A stretch of DNA of 64,000 nt, taken from positions 124,001 to 188,000 of the forward strand of contig JRUP01000026.1 of NCBI GenBank assembly GCA_000773965.1. The letters are read 5' to 3'. The notes under the pieces are model-generated. The model saw only the letters and a list, made by a program, of their open reading frames with translations, ran no database searches and was not told the DNA's origin. Made by a program: the position numbers and the translations under genes. This document shows positions 19,798 to 28,096 of this stretch, in pieces (within the stretch, counting starts at the first letter, position 1; each line of letters begins with the position of its first letter). Origin of the DNA: Enterobacter cancerogenus (lineage in GTDB: Bacteria > Pseudomonadota > Gammaproteobacteria > Enterobacterales > Enterobacteriaceae).

Positions 19798-20430
19798 GTG
19801 ACGACACTTAAACCCTTATTAGCGAAAAATCGCAGTTGGGCATTACAGCGCCGCGAGCGTAATCCAGATTATTTCGAACAATATCTGCATCAGCAGAAAC
19901 CGCATTCGCTTTGGATCGGCTGTTCCGATAGCCGTGTACCTGCCGAAGTGCTGACTGGCTCGCATCCCGGCGAACTGTTTGTGCATCGCAATATCGCCAA
20001 TATGGTGGTGCCCGATGACGACAACCTAATGAGCGTGCTGCAATACGCGATTTTCTACCTCGGCGTGGAGCGCATTGTCCTGTGCGGCCACTACGGCTGT
20101 GGCGGCGTGCAGGCCGCGCTGGGGTTGCCCGCCAGCCCGCTGGCAAAAGAGGATTCGGCGCTGGCAAGACGCATCGCCGCGTTGCGCAGTGGTCTGCAGC
20201 AAGGATTGGTGGAATATCACGCCAGTGCTGAGGAAGAGGAGAGCAGTAAGCTCAACCGCTTAGTCGAAGCCAACGTCATCGCCCAGTTTGCTCAGTTAGT
20301 GGCATGTGAGCCAGTGCGACAGGCCTGGCAAGCCGGGCAATCGCTGGAAGTGTTTGGCTGTGTGTATGACCTGCAGTCGGGTCATCTGAAAGAGCTTACT
20401 CAGCAATCTGCAGAGGAATCGGTGCCATGA
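19798..20430 (+). CDS. Beta-class carbonic anhydrase
   Basis: Zinc enzyme interconverting CO2 and bicarbonate (210 residues). Zinc ligands C42, H98 and C101 lie in WIGCSDSRVPAE and CGHYGCGG, and the catalytic D44/R46 dyad is present. The gene starts with GTG. Its last codons overlap the start of a SulP-family transporter (ATGA), so the two are translationally coupled. The pairing suggests that the enzyme serves bicarbonate uptake or release by the transporter. Confidence 0.92.
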   Translation: MTTLKPLLAKNRSWALQRRERNPDYFEQYLHQQKPHSLWIGCSDSRVPAEVLTGSHPGELFVHRNIANMVVPDDDNLMSVLQYAIFYLGVERIVLCGHYGCGGVQAALGLPASPLAKEDSALARRIAALRSGLQQGLVEYHASAEEEESSKLNRLVEANVIAQFAQLVACEPVRQAWQAGQSLEVFGCVYDLQSGHLKELTQQSAEESVP

Positions 20431-21902
20431 ATCTGAACACGCTGCGTCAGGATATTCCCGCCGGTCTGGTGGTGTTTTTGGTGGCGCTGCCGCTGTGCCT
20501 TGGCATCGCGCAGGCCAGCGGTTTACCGCCGTTTGCCGGATTGCTCACCGGGGTGATCGGCGGCCTGCTGGTCACTTCACTGAGTCCCTCGCGTTTTGCC
20601 GTCAGCGGCCCGGCGGCAGGTTTGGTGACTATTGTGGTGGCCTCGATCCAGACGCTTGGCAGCTTCTCCGCTTTCCTCACCGCGCTGATTCTGGCGGGCG
20701 TGTTGCAGTGCCTGCTTGGTTTGCTGCGAGCCGGTCGCTTCATTTCGCTGGTGCCGGGCAGTGTGATCAAAGGGATGCTGGCGGCGATCGGTATTTTGCT
20801 GATTATGCAGCAGATCCCGGTGGCCTTCGGTGCCGCAGGTGATGCTGAGCTGGTATCGCTGGTGAATGGCGAATTTCAGTTTTCGCTAAGCGCGATGCTG
20901 GTGGCGGGCATCGGTCTGCTGATTCTCTGGCTGTGGACCACGCCGATAGTGAAATCGGTCAAGCTGCTTGGTTGGATTCCGGGCCCACTGGTGGCCGTGT
21001 TGTTCGGCTGCATGGCGACGGTATTTGGCGATCGCCTGTTCCCGAGCCTGGCGGAAGGGCTACCGCGTATTGCGTTGCCAGCCTTTGATAGCCTGTCAGC
21101 GCTGGCGGCGGAACTGGAAACCCCGGACTGGCTGGCGTGGCAAAATCCTTCAGTCTGGGTGGTTGCCGTGACGCTGGCGCTGGTGGCAAGCCTGGAAACG
21201 CTGCTGAGTCAGGAGGCGCTGAAAAAACTGCGTCCGCAGCATCCGGCACCTTCGCCAAATAAAGAGATGTTCGCACAGGGCATCGGCAACCTGACTGCTG
21301 GTTTCCTTGGTGCGATGCCGATTACGGCGGTGATCGTGCGCAGTTCGGTGAATGTCAGCGTCGGGGCGCAGACCAAACTGTCGATTTTGATCCACGGCGC
21401 GCTGTTGCTGATCTGCGGCTTGTGGTTCAGCGATCTGCTCAACGCCATTCCTTTAGCCAGCCTCGCCGCCGTCTTGCTGTATACCGGCTATAAGCTGGCA
21501 ACACCGCGTCTGTTCATTGAACAGTTCCGCATGGGCGCTCAGCAGTACGTGCCGTTCCTCGCCACCATCGGCGGCATTATTGTGTTTGGCATGCTGGCGG
21601 GGATTGGTATCGGTATCGCCACACAGATTCTGTATAGCATCTACAAAAGCCACCGCAACGCGCTGCAGCTCACGCGCTATGACGATCACTACGTGCTGCG
21701 CTTCCAGCAAAACCTCACCTTTATGCACAACCCAAAACTGCAGGGATTGCTGGCGGAGATCCCGGAAAACAGCACGGTGATTGTTGATCACGATAACGCC
21801 GAGTACCTGGATCCGGACGTCAAAGCGGTACTACAGGATTTCGGCGAAAACGCGCGCGATCGTGGTATTCGTCTGAGTCAGTGGCCCGTTGCGGTTAAAT
21901 AG
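20427..21902 (+). CDS. SulP-family anion transporter (probable bicarbonate/sulfate)
   Basis: Inner-membrane permease of 491 residues with about 11-12 TM helices, beginning RQDIPAGLVVFLVALPLCLG and containing the SulP signature region GLPPFAGLLTGVIGG. The C-terminal portion (about 425-491) is a short STAS-like segment with VIVDHDNAEYLD. It overlaps the preceding beta-carbonic anhydrase by 4 bp. SulP proteins next to carbonic anhydrase genes are generally thought to move bicarbonate, hence the proposed substrate. A strong terminator follows. Confidence 0.88.
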   Translation: MNLNTLRQDIPAGLVVFLVALPLCLGIAQASGLPPFAGLLTGVIGGLLVTSLSPSRFAVSGPAAGLVTIVVASIQTLGSFSAFLTALILAGVLQCLLGLLRAGRFISLVPGSVIKGMLAAIGILLIMQQIPVAFGAAGDAELVSLVNGEFQFSLSAMLVAGIGLLILWLWTTPIVKSVKLLGWIPGPLVAVLFGCMATVFGDRLFPSLAEGLPRIALPAFDSLSALAAELETPDWLAWQNPSVWVVAVTLALVASLETLLSQEALKKLRPQHPAPSPNKEMFAQGIGNLTAGFLGAMPITAVIVRSSVNVSVGAQTKLSILIHGALLLICGLWFSDLLNAIPLASLAAVLLYTGYKLATPRLFIEQFRMGAQQYVPFLATIGGIIVFGMLAGIGIGIATQILYSIYKSHRNALQLTRYDDHYVLRFQQNLTFMHNPKLQGLLAEIPENSTVIVDHDNAEYLDPDVKAVLQDFGENARDRGIRLSQWPVAVK

Positions 21903-21940
21903 CAATAACGCTTTGCTGAAAAACTGGTTTTTCGCGTAAA

Positions 21941-21970
21941 AATCGGATATCTCGGATATCCGATTTTTTT
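21941..21970 (+). terminator. Strong intrinsic terminator after the SulP gene
   Basis: An 11-bp perfect stem AATCGGATATC/GATATCCGATT with a TCG loop and a 7-T run. Confidence 0.93.
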
Positions 21971-22196
21971 ATTTGCAGGGCATAATTGCAGCAGCTCTCA
22001 TCCTTGTTTCTCGGGTTTCAACCCTGCTAGCGCGCTCACATCTCGCCGATCCGGCGCATTGAGTGCCGCCCAGTCGCAGAGTAGGATGACGAACACTCGC
22101 TTAATTGCCGAATCATCGCACAGTTATTTCAGGTTAAATGCTTGCTGATGCCCGTGGGCAAGAGGCAGCGATTTCCAGGTTACAGGGTTCAGACGT

Positions 22197-23621
22197 ATGC
22201 GCGTTAAGCTGTTTGCTGAGAATAATTTAAAAAAGAATGCACTCTCGCTGTTCCTGATTACGCTTTTCTTCTGCTTTATTGGCAGTCATCTGCGCATTCC
22301 GGAGGAGTTCTCCCTGTTTTGGCCGGTGAACGCGCTGATTGCCGGTTTAATGGTGCGAAATCCTTTCCTGCATACCACGTCCAGCTATCTGGTGTGCTTT
22401 GCCGCGATGATTTTTAACGACACGGTGTTCTCCGGCTGGGCGCTGCCTGCGGTAACCGTAAACTTCGCCAATATCCTGTTTATTCTCGTTTCGGTCAGCA
22501 TGTTGATCAAGCACCTGCAGCCGCCTTCGGCCAACAGCCAGGTGTTCAACGCCATGCGCATCTTCCCGGCCTGTTTCCTCGGTGCCGCCGCCTGTGCCAC
22601 CTGGGGCGCGTGGGCGCAGGATATCGATTTCAACGCGCGCTTTGTGGTGGCGTGGGGCGACTGGTTTAGCGAGCAGTTCTCGACTTCACTGATGCTGCTG
22701 CCGGTGATGCTGGCGCGCTCCTTGCGCAACGTCTCACCGCGCACCTTGCTGCATCCCGGCAAACTGTTGCCGCTGGCGGCAGTGGTGCTGTCACTGACCA
22801 TGGGGGCGATGATTGGCGGGGCAGGTAGCTTAACCTTTCCGGTGCCAGCGCTAATCTGGTGCGCCATCGTGTTACCGATTCCTGTTACAAGCCTGGTGAT
22901 CCTGATTACCGGCGTCACTGAGATCGTTCTCGTGTCTCACGGCGTAATGAATATTCAGGGCGATGACGCACTGCTGCCGATCAGCCATCTCACCTCGGCG
23001 CGACTGGGTGTGGCAACGGTGGCACTCAGCCCGCTGCTAGTGGCAGTGAGTATGGATGCGATCCGTCAGCTCAATCATCGTTTGGCACTGCGGGCGAATT
23101 TCGATTTCCTCACCCAGCTGCTGTCGCGTTCCGGCCTGTATGAAAGCCTGAAACAGGAGCCGTTCTCCTTACAGCGCGAAGCGGGCGTGGTGATGCTGGA
23201 TGTCGACTATTTCAAAGCGATTAACGACAACTTTGGTCACGATGCCGGTGACGGCGTACTGGAAGAGATTGCGCGCCGCATGCAACGCGTGGTGGGCAAT
23301 CGCGGCATGGTGTGTCGCTTTGGTGGCGAAGAGTTTGTGGTGGTGGTGTTCGACTACAGCCATCTGCAACTTTACCAACTGGCCGAAGCGATTCGTCAGG
23401 CGATGGTCAAAGAGAAGTTCTGGATTCAGGGTAACACGGTGACGGTCACCGCCAGTTTAGGCCTGGCGCGCGGCAGTGCGCAGAGTGAGCGGGAATGGCC
23501 GGGCGTGATTAACCGTCTGGTGTCGGCAGCGGATAAAAATCTCTACCTCTCGAAACGCAATGGCCGTAACCAAACCTCTCCAGCGATGGAGCCGCGCAGC
23601 ATGGTGAATGACGTGGCGTGA
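22197..23621 (+). CDS. MASE1-domain diguanylate cyclase
   Basis: Membrane-bound enzyme making cyclic di-GMP (474 residues). About eight N-terminal TM helices (15-285) form a MASE1 sensor. The GGDEF domain (about 300-455) keeps the catalytic signature as GGEEF in RFGGEEFVVVV and the metal-binding DVDYFKAINDNFGHDAGD. The allosteric RxxD inhibition motif expected just upstream of GGEEF is absent (the residues read NRGMVCRF), so feedback inhibition is probably lacking. A standalone gene; the signal sensed is unknown. Confidence 0.88.
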   Translation: MRVKLFAENNLKKNALSLFLITLFFCFIGSHLRIPEEFSLFWPVNALIAGLMVRNPFLHTTSSYLVCFAAMIFNDTVFSGWALPAVTVNFANILFILVSVSMLIKHLQPPSANSQVFNAMRIFPACFLGAAACATWGAWAQDIDFNARFVVAWGDWFSEQFSTSLMLLPVMLARSLRNVSPRTLLHPGKLLPLAAVVLSLTMGAMIGGAGSLTFPVPALIWCAIVLPIPVTSLVILITGVTEIVLVSHGVMNIQGDDALLPISHLTSARLGVATVALSPLLVAVSMDAIRQLNHRLALRANFDFLTQLLSRSGLYESLKQEPFSLQREAGVVMLDVDYFKAINDNFGHDAGDGVLEEIARRMQRVVGNRGMVCRFGGEEFVVVVFDYSHLQLYQLAEAIRQAMVKEKFWIQGNTVTVTASLGLARGSAQSEREWPGVINRLVSAADKNLYLSKRNGRNQTSPAMEPRSMVNDVA

Positions 23622-23631
23622 AGTGCGTGAT

Positions 23632-23822
23632 GGTCGCCATGAGTGGCGACCATAGGATGGCTTGATGCTGGGTTGTTTTGGTCGCCGTGAATGGCGACCT
23701 TACGATGGCTTGGTGCTGTTTTTTTCGGTCGCCATTGATGACAACCTCACAACTGCCTGACGCTAATTCGTTTCGATCGCCATCAATGACAAACCTGTTT
23801 AACCGTTGTAGGGTGCGCATTC
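23632..23822. repeat. Four tandem 47-48 bp palindromic units
   Basis: Units begin at 23632, 23680, 23727 and 23775. Each opens with GGTCGCCATnAATGGCGACC or a decayed form and continues with a shared GATGGCTTGaTGCTG segment. The first two keep a perfect stem GGTCGCC/GGCGACC; the third and fourth are degenerate. The array fills the gap between the cyclase stop and ddlA. No protein explains it. Confidence 0.8.
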
Positions 23823-23832
23823 ATGCGCACCC
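23804..23832. terminator. GGGTGCGCAT/ATGCGCACCC hairpin near the ddlA end
   Basis: A 10-bp perfect stem GGGTGCGCAT/ATGCGCACCC around a TC centre, following the tandem repeats. It serves as a candidate bidirectional end for the cyclase gene and ddlA. I recall similar hairpins as common intergenic palindromes in Pantoea-like genomes. Confidence 0.5.
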
Positions 23833-23844
23833 GGAACGTGAAGA

Positions 23845-24939
23845 TTAAACGCTGCTTTTTAGCTTGCTGCTCTGCTGATGGCGTTGCTGCGCCAGCTCAA
23901 TCAAGCGCGTAATCAAATCGCTGTAGCTTAATCCTGCCGCCTGCCACAACTTCGGATACATGCTGATATTGGTAAAGCCCGGCAGGGTATTCACCTCGTT
24001 CACCACGATCTCGCCGCTCTCGGTCAGGAACACATCAACGCGTGCCATACCAAAGCACTCCAGCGCCTGGAATGCGCGAATCGCCACGGCCCGAATTGCT
24101 TCGCTGGCTTCCTCGCTGATGGCGGCGGGCACCACCACTTGGGCACCGTCGGCGCTGATGTATTTGGTGTCGTACGAATAGAAGGCATCATGCACCACCA
24201 CTTCGCCACACGGGCTGGCTTCGGGCTCATCGTTGCCCAGCACCGCACACTCAATCTCGCGGCCTTTGATGCCTTGCTCGATCAGCACTTTACGATCGAA
24301 GGTAAAGGCCAGATCCAGCGCCGCCGCCAGATCGTCGATATGATCCACTTTGCTGACACCGACAGACGATCCCTGATTGGCGGGCTTGATAAACAACGGT
24401 AATCCGAACTGATCGATCACGGCTTGCGCATCCAGATGCGCACGCTGTGCCTGCGTTACACTGATCCACGGCGCGACGTTTAAGCCTGCATCGCGCAGCA
24501 AACGCTTGGTGAAATCTTTGTCCATGCTCACCGCTGAGCCCAGCACATCCGATCCGACAAACGGCAGGTTCGCCATGCGCAACAAGCCCTGCAGCGATCC
24601 ATCTTCCCCAAGCGTGCCGTGCACGATCGGGAATATCACATCCAGCTGTGACAGTGGCTGCGCCTGCTGACGGGTGATCAGCTGCTGCGAAGCACTGCCC
24701 GGCACCAGCGCGACGTTTTCACCTGAGCGATTCAGGGCAATCAACGCCGGATTATCGGCATTCAGCAGGAAACCGGAAGCATCATTCAGATGCCACTCAC
24801 CCTGTTTATCGATGCCCAGCAGCACCACCTCGTATTTGCTCTTATCGATGGCTTCGAGGATGTTTTTCGCTGATTGTAACGACACTTCATGCTCGGCCGA
24901 TTTGCCACCAAACACGATTCCTACACGTTGTTTTGCCAT
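23845..24939 (-). CDS. ddlA: D-alanine--D-alanine ligase A
   Basis: Cytosolic ATP-grasp ligase making D-Ala-D-Ala for peptidoglycan (364 residues, the DdlA rather than DdlB length). The start [20 protein letters not shown] matches DdlA. The family motifs [26 protein letters not shown], and [10 protein letters not shown] with the metal-binding Asn/Glu are intact. Monocistronic. Confidence 0.94.
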   Translation of the reverse strand: MAKQRVGIVFGGKSAEHEVSLQSAKNILEAIDKSKYEVVLLGIDKQGEWHLNDASGFLLNADNPALIALNRSGENVALVPGSASQQLITRQQAQPLSQLDVIFPIVHGTLGEDGSLQGLLRMANLPFVGSDVLGSAVSMDKDFTKRLLRDAGLNVAPWISVTQAQRAHLDAQAVIDQFGLPLFIKPANQGSSVGVSKVDHIDDLAAALDLAFTFDRKVLIEQGIKGREIECAVLGNDEPEASPCGEVVVHDAFYSYDTKYISADGAQVVVPAAISEEASEAIRAVAIRAFQALECFGMARVDVFLTESGEIVVNEVNTLPGFTNISMYPKLWQAAGLSYSDLITRLIELAQQRHQQSSKLKSSV

Positions 24940-25081
24940 TGGTCTTGATCCGATTGCGGTATAGCGAGTGGGTAAGATAGCACGGTCAGATTCAGCTCAG
25001 ACAGCCTGAGTTTTACATGGCAATCAGGAGGTGATATTTTCGCCAACGGCTAATGATGGCCAACGAATTAAGGATGATTTG

Positions 25082-25825
25082 ATGGGTATTTACGTATTCG
25101 ATATTGATGGCACCATCTCAAAAGGTGGCTTAAAAGTGGAGCCTGAGCTCTGCCAGAGCCTTGCCAGATTACAGCAACAACATCAGTTAATTTTTGCCTC
25201 CGCCAGACCCGTGCGCGATATGCTACCGATGCTCTCTGAAGCACTGCATACGGCAACCTTTATTGGCTGCAATGGCGGCATGGCGTATCAGGCGGGTGAA
25301 ATTAAAACCAGTCATACACTCAATCCCGCTTTTGTGAAGCAGGTTGTGCACCATCTGGTCGCTCTGGACATCCCTTATGTGCTGGATGGCGAATGGAGTT
25401 TTTCGTTCTCCAGTCGAACGCATCCATTCCATGAATACATCCGCTCGCTCAGCAGTGAAGAGATCAGCGAACAAGCGTTAATGGAAGAGGGCGTGACGAA
25501 AATCCTGATGCTTTCAGACGCGCACAAAGCATCAGTCATGGCATTGATTGAAGCTGAAGATGTCAGTGTGCACACCCATCGCAGCGATGGTTTCTACGAC
25601 ATCACGCCACAGGGGAATAATAAACACCGCGCCCTGAGCGAACTGATTGGCAGCGAGAAATATACCGCGTTTGGTAACGATCAAAATGATTTCATCATGC
25701 TTAGTCATGCGGAAGTCGCCGTATTTATCGGCGAGGAAAAGGATTTTCCTCACGCCACGCATTACATCGAGATGGAGGCGATTCCTGAGCTGTTAGTACA
25801 GCTTGAAAGCGATGTAACTGCGTAA
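25082..25825 (+). CDS. HAD-IIB hydrolase (YwpJ/Cof-like)
   Basis: Predicted phosphatase of 247 residues. Motif I is FDIDGTISKGG, motif II FASARP, motif III NNKHRAL, motif IV FGNDQNDFIML, all with catalytic acids present. The start at 25082 follows AAGGATG; an in-frame ATG 51 bp upstream lacks a good site. Substrate unknown. The stop codon overlaps a PhoP-box-like direct repeat belonging to the next gene's control region. Confidence 0.85.
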   Translation: MGIYVFDIDGTISKGGLKVEPELCQSLARLQQQHQLIFASARPVRDMLPMLSEALHTATFIGCNGGMAYQAGEIKTSHTLNPAFVKQVVHHLVALDIPYVLDGEWSFSFSSRTHPFHEYIRSLSSEEISEQALMEEGVTKILMLSDAHKASVMALIEAEDVSVHTHRSDGFYDITPQGNNKHRALSELIGSEKYTAFGNDQNDFIMLSHAEVAVFIGEEKDFPHATHYIEMEAIPELLVQLESDVTA

Positions 25826-25839
25826 ACATTTGATAAACA
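25823..25839 (-). promoter_or_regulatory. PhoP-box-like direct repeat upstream of the MgtC-family gene
   Basis: On the minus strand it reads TGTTTATCAAATGTTTA: two identical TGTTTA half-sites 5 nt apart, the exact architecture of the PhoP box (T/G)GTTTA-N5-(T/G)GTTTA. It starts at the stop codon of the HAD gene and lies about 40 bp upstream of a TACAAT -10-like element (25877-25882). PhoP control of mgtC and mgtA is known in Salmonella; here it is inferred. Confidence 0.65.
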
Positions 25840-25914
25840 GAAGCGCAGTTGGATAGCAATTAACCGGCGCGAGGTTTACAATCGCGCCGAATTTTACCCA
25901 AGAGGATAACTGCA

Positions 25915-25962
25915 TTGGACACCTGTCCCGAACGATTACAAAAGGTCCCTGCGGTAAGATAG
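25915..25962 (+). CDS. mgtL-like leader peptide (15 codons, TTG start)
   Basis: A TTG codon preceded by AGAGGATAAC opens a 15-codon frame (LDTCPERLQKVPAVR, read as fMet first) ending at TAG. From memory, E. coli mgtL lies in the mgtA leader with nearly the same ribosome site (GAGGATAAG) and a start beginning TTGGAACCTG; here it reads TTGGACACCTG. The peptide has two prolines, as expected for a ribosome-stalling sensor of Mg/proline. It lies in a roughly 240-nt untranslated leader of the MgtC-family gene. Confidence 0.55.
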   Translation: MDTCPERLQKVPAVR

Positions 25963-25971
25963 CCCTCAACG

Positions 25972-25996
25972 CTGTCTTAACCGTGCGTTAAGACGG
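25972..25996 (+). promoter_or_regulatory. Leader hairpin of the MgtC-family transcript
   Basis: An 8-bp perfect stem GTCTTAAC/GTTAAGAC, extendable by two pairs including one G-T, with a CGTGC loop. It sits 10 nt after the leader-peptide stop. It could be one arm of a Mg-responsive attenuator or Rho-access switch as in mgtA; alternative pairings were not computed. Confidence 0.5.
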
Positions 25997-26125
25997 TGGA
26001 TTTCCTTCCAGAATCTCCCCCTGTTTTTTGCGTGATGCTGCTGAGTTTCAGCGGTAGCGGCACCGGCTGTAATCCATTTATTACCCCCTGAAGTTCCGCC
26101 TGCCTGAAGCAGCGGAGTGAGGTTT

Positions 26126-26833
26126 ATGATGGATTGGAAAATCTTTTTACTGCGCGTCACCGTCGCGCTGGTCCTGGGCGCGCTGATTGGCAGCGAGCGC
26201 CAGCTTCGTCAACGTATGACCGGATTGCGCACTAATGCGCTGGTCAGCACTGGCGCCTGTTTATTTGTTTTGATGACGCAAAGCGTACCCGGCATCGCAA
26301 CTGATGCCTCACGCGTAGCGGCCTATGTGGTTTCTGGCATCGGCTTTCTTGGCGGCGGGGTGATCATGCGCGACGGCCTTAACGTGCGTGGCCTGAATAC
26401 TGCCGCAACGCTATGGTGCACTGCCGCCGTGGGCGTTTTGTGCAGCATGGGATTGCTGCTGGAAGCGGCGATTGGCTGCATGGTGATTCTGTGCGCCAAT
26501 ATTCTGCTGCGCGATTTGGCGCAGGGGATTAATCGCCAGAGCCTGGTGCCTGCGGAAGAAGTGGTGCAGCACTACAAAGTGCAGATCATCTGTCTGGCGC
26601 AAGATGAAGTGCAGGTGCGCAGCCTGATGCTGCACAGCCTTGGCGGCAGCGGATTACGCCTGCAATCACTGCACAGCGAGGATATGAATCCGCCGCATCG
26701 CATGGAAGTGAATGCGGAAGTGCTGGGTAAACCGAGTATGACGGATCAGTTGGAGAGTCTGGTGGGACGGATTAGCCTGGAGAAGGGCGTGAGTTCGGTG
26801 CGGTGGCAGGTTTGCGGGTTGGAAGGGGAGTGA
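26126..26833 (+). CDS. MgtC/SapB family inner-membrane protein
   Basis: Inner-membrane protein of 235 residues with four to five N-terminal TM helices and the MgtC hallmark motifs LGALIGSERQLRQRMTGLRT, GIGFLGGGVIM and GLNTAATLW, then a C-terminal soluble ACT-like domain (about 155-235). MgtC homologues affect Mg-limited growth and F-ATPase activity in pathogens. The start at 26126 follows GAGTGAGG; a GTG 9 bp upstream is possible but lies inside that site. The PhoP-like box and mgtL-like leader upstream support low-Mg induction. Confidence 0.88.
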   Translation: MMDWKIFLLRVTVALVLGALIGSERQLRQRMTGLRTNALVSTGACLFVLMTQSVPGIATDASRVAAYVVSGIGFLGGGVIMRDGLNVRGLNTAATLWCTAAVGVLCSMGLLLEAAIGCMVILCANILLRDLAQGINRQSLVPAEEVVQHYKVQIICLAQDEVQVRSLMLHSLGGSGLRLQSLHSEDMNPPHRMEVNAEVLGKPSMTDQLESLVGRISLEKGVSSVRWQVCGLEGE

Positions 26834-26918
26834 TGGGTTAGGTCACGATTTCCCGGTCTTCTCAAGTTGAGTGGCGCTATCACCGATGATTTGGGTTGGA
26901 TGTTAGAAGAGGGTGTTG

Positions 26919-26952
26919 ACAGATGGTATTGGAGATATTCAATACCATCTGT
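26919..26952. repeat. 13-bp perfect inverted repeat
   Basis: ACAGATGGTATTG (26919-26931) and CAATACCATCTGT (26940-26952) with an 8-nt loop. It overlaps the last codons and stop of the small membrane-protein gene on the minus strand. There is no following U tract on either strand, so it is not a classical terminator. Confidence 0.75.
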
Positions 26953-27115
26953 TGTATTTGATGTAGATGAAGGAAACAACGATCACCCAGGATATGCTAA
27001 GGAAGGCTGCGTAATTGGGAATAAAGCGGACGAAAATGTAGATCCCTGCTACAACAGCTGCGAGGGGGATGAGATAGATAAAGGACTGAATTAACCACAA
27101 AAGTGCTCTCTTCAT
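26939..27115 (-). CDS. Small two-helix membrane protein (58 aa)
   Basis: Begins MKRALLWLIQSFIYLIPLAA and ends IKYNRWY. Two TM helices (about 5-28 and 35-52) nearly fill the 58 residues. Its ATG overlaps the TGA of the upstream interrupted gene (ATGA), the arrangement of a coupled gene pair. AT-rich and without a family I recognise. It could be an immunity or holin-like partner, but nothing in the sequence proves this. Confidence 0.6.
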   Translation of the reverse strand: MKRALLWLIQSFIYLIPLAAVVAGIYIFVRFIPNYAAFLSISWVIVVSFIYIKYNRWY

Positions 27116-27687
27116 TTTTTCAAAATCTCGTATAAAGCATCTGCAATTTTTTCTTCATTGTTATCACCGGATTTTACCTGATAAATGATTTCAGACATTT
27201 GCGGTTCAATGAGGAAGTAAAGCATCTCAATATTTTCTCTTGATAGAGCTTGATAATAAGCAGGATCTTGAAATTTTAATCTGTTAGCCGCAGAGGCAGC
27301 CGTTTACGCTTTGGCATAAAGCGTAGCGCCATTCACAAACCATGTAGAAAATGAGTTAACGAGATTATTGCATTTTTGAACGCCAAGTTTTGTGAAGGTT
27401 TTACGAAAATATATTTCGATCATATCTAATGCGACATCTTTTCTTTTATAGATCTCACCTAACGCCAGAACTAACCTTTTGTCCTCTCTCCATGTATCAC
27501 GGCATGAGCTGCGATAATATTCATTAGGTACAAAGCATGAACCATAGTTGCTGAGCCGCTGTGCGCCCATCTTGAACATATCTATAGTAGACAGCTGATC
27601 TGCATGGATCTGGTTTAATGAATGAGTTAACGCGATCGCCAGCTGCTTATTGGACTGCATCTTCAGCTGTAAATAGGTTTGTGACAT
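27112..27687 (-). pseudogene. Unknown 191-codon gene interrupted by one in-frame TAA
   Basis: The frame opens with MSQTYLQLKMQSNKQLAIAL and runs 127 codons to a TAA at 27304-27306. The same frame then continues open for 63 codons to TGA at 27112, ending IADALYEILKK, and overlaps the start of the small membrane protein by ATGA. The continuing composition and the coupled downstream start suggest one gene of about 191 codons with a nonsense mutation (or readthrough) between LYAKA and TAASAANRLKF. No signal peptide is seen. Family not recognised. Confidence 0.6.
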
Positions 27688-27755
27688 ACCTTCGCTCCAT
27701 GATGTATCCTATACCCAATTTTTGATCATGTTCGTAAGTAAGGGCAAGAAAGAAG

Positions 27756-28013
27756 ATGAAGAAAACAAAAAAAACTCTGATATTTGTCTTGGTTGTTATT
27801 ATTTATTTTCTAATTATACCGGAGATCATTCTTCGTACTTTAACCTCTGTACAGCTTGCTCGTTTGAGTGATTTCACTAGCTTCGGCGGAATAGTCAATC
27901 CTCTGCTTTCTCTACTTATATGTTTTGGCATTTTCGCTGTTGTGTTAGCTATTATTACCGTTTCTGGTGTAAGTAAACTGCTTGCAGGAATAAATAATAG
28001 TGAGGTTAGATAA
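27756..28013 (+). CDS. Small two-helix membrane protein (85 aa)
   Basis: Lys-rich N-terminus (MKKTKKTL), TM helix about 8-28, a polar loop, a second TM helix about 47-72, then a short polar tail. An AAGAAAGAAG ribosome site precedes the ATG. It is divergent from the interrupted gene, with about 70 bp between, and is AT-rich. No family recognised. With the acidic protein downstream it could form a toxin/immunity-type pair, but that is only context. Confidence 0.55.
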   Translation: MKKTKKTLIFVLVVIIYFLIIPEIILRTLTSVQLARLSDFTSFGGIVNPLLSLLICFGIFAVVLAIITVSGVSKLLAGINNSEVR

Positions 28014-28096
28014 ATGAGACCGCTTGGTTTGAACTCAAATGTTTGATTGAAAATAAAGTTTAATTATATCCGTGTGCCTTGCTATGTGAGAAATAA

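Noticed and set aside
23509..23820. Minus-strand frame through the 48-bp repeats
   Set aside because: Open by chance through the palindromic array and the end of the cyclase gene; no initiation signal.
23632..23822. CRISPR array
   Set aside because: Units are contiguous palindromes without unique spacers, copy number is four and there are no cas genes.
26867..27094. Plus-strand 75-aa frame
   Set aside because: It lies antisense to the better-supported small membrane-protein gene, has no ribosome site and has irregular composition.
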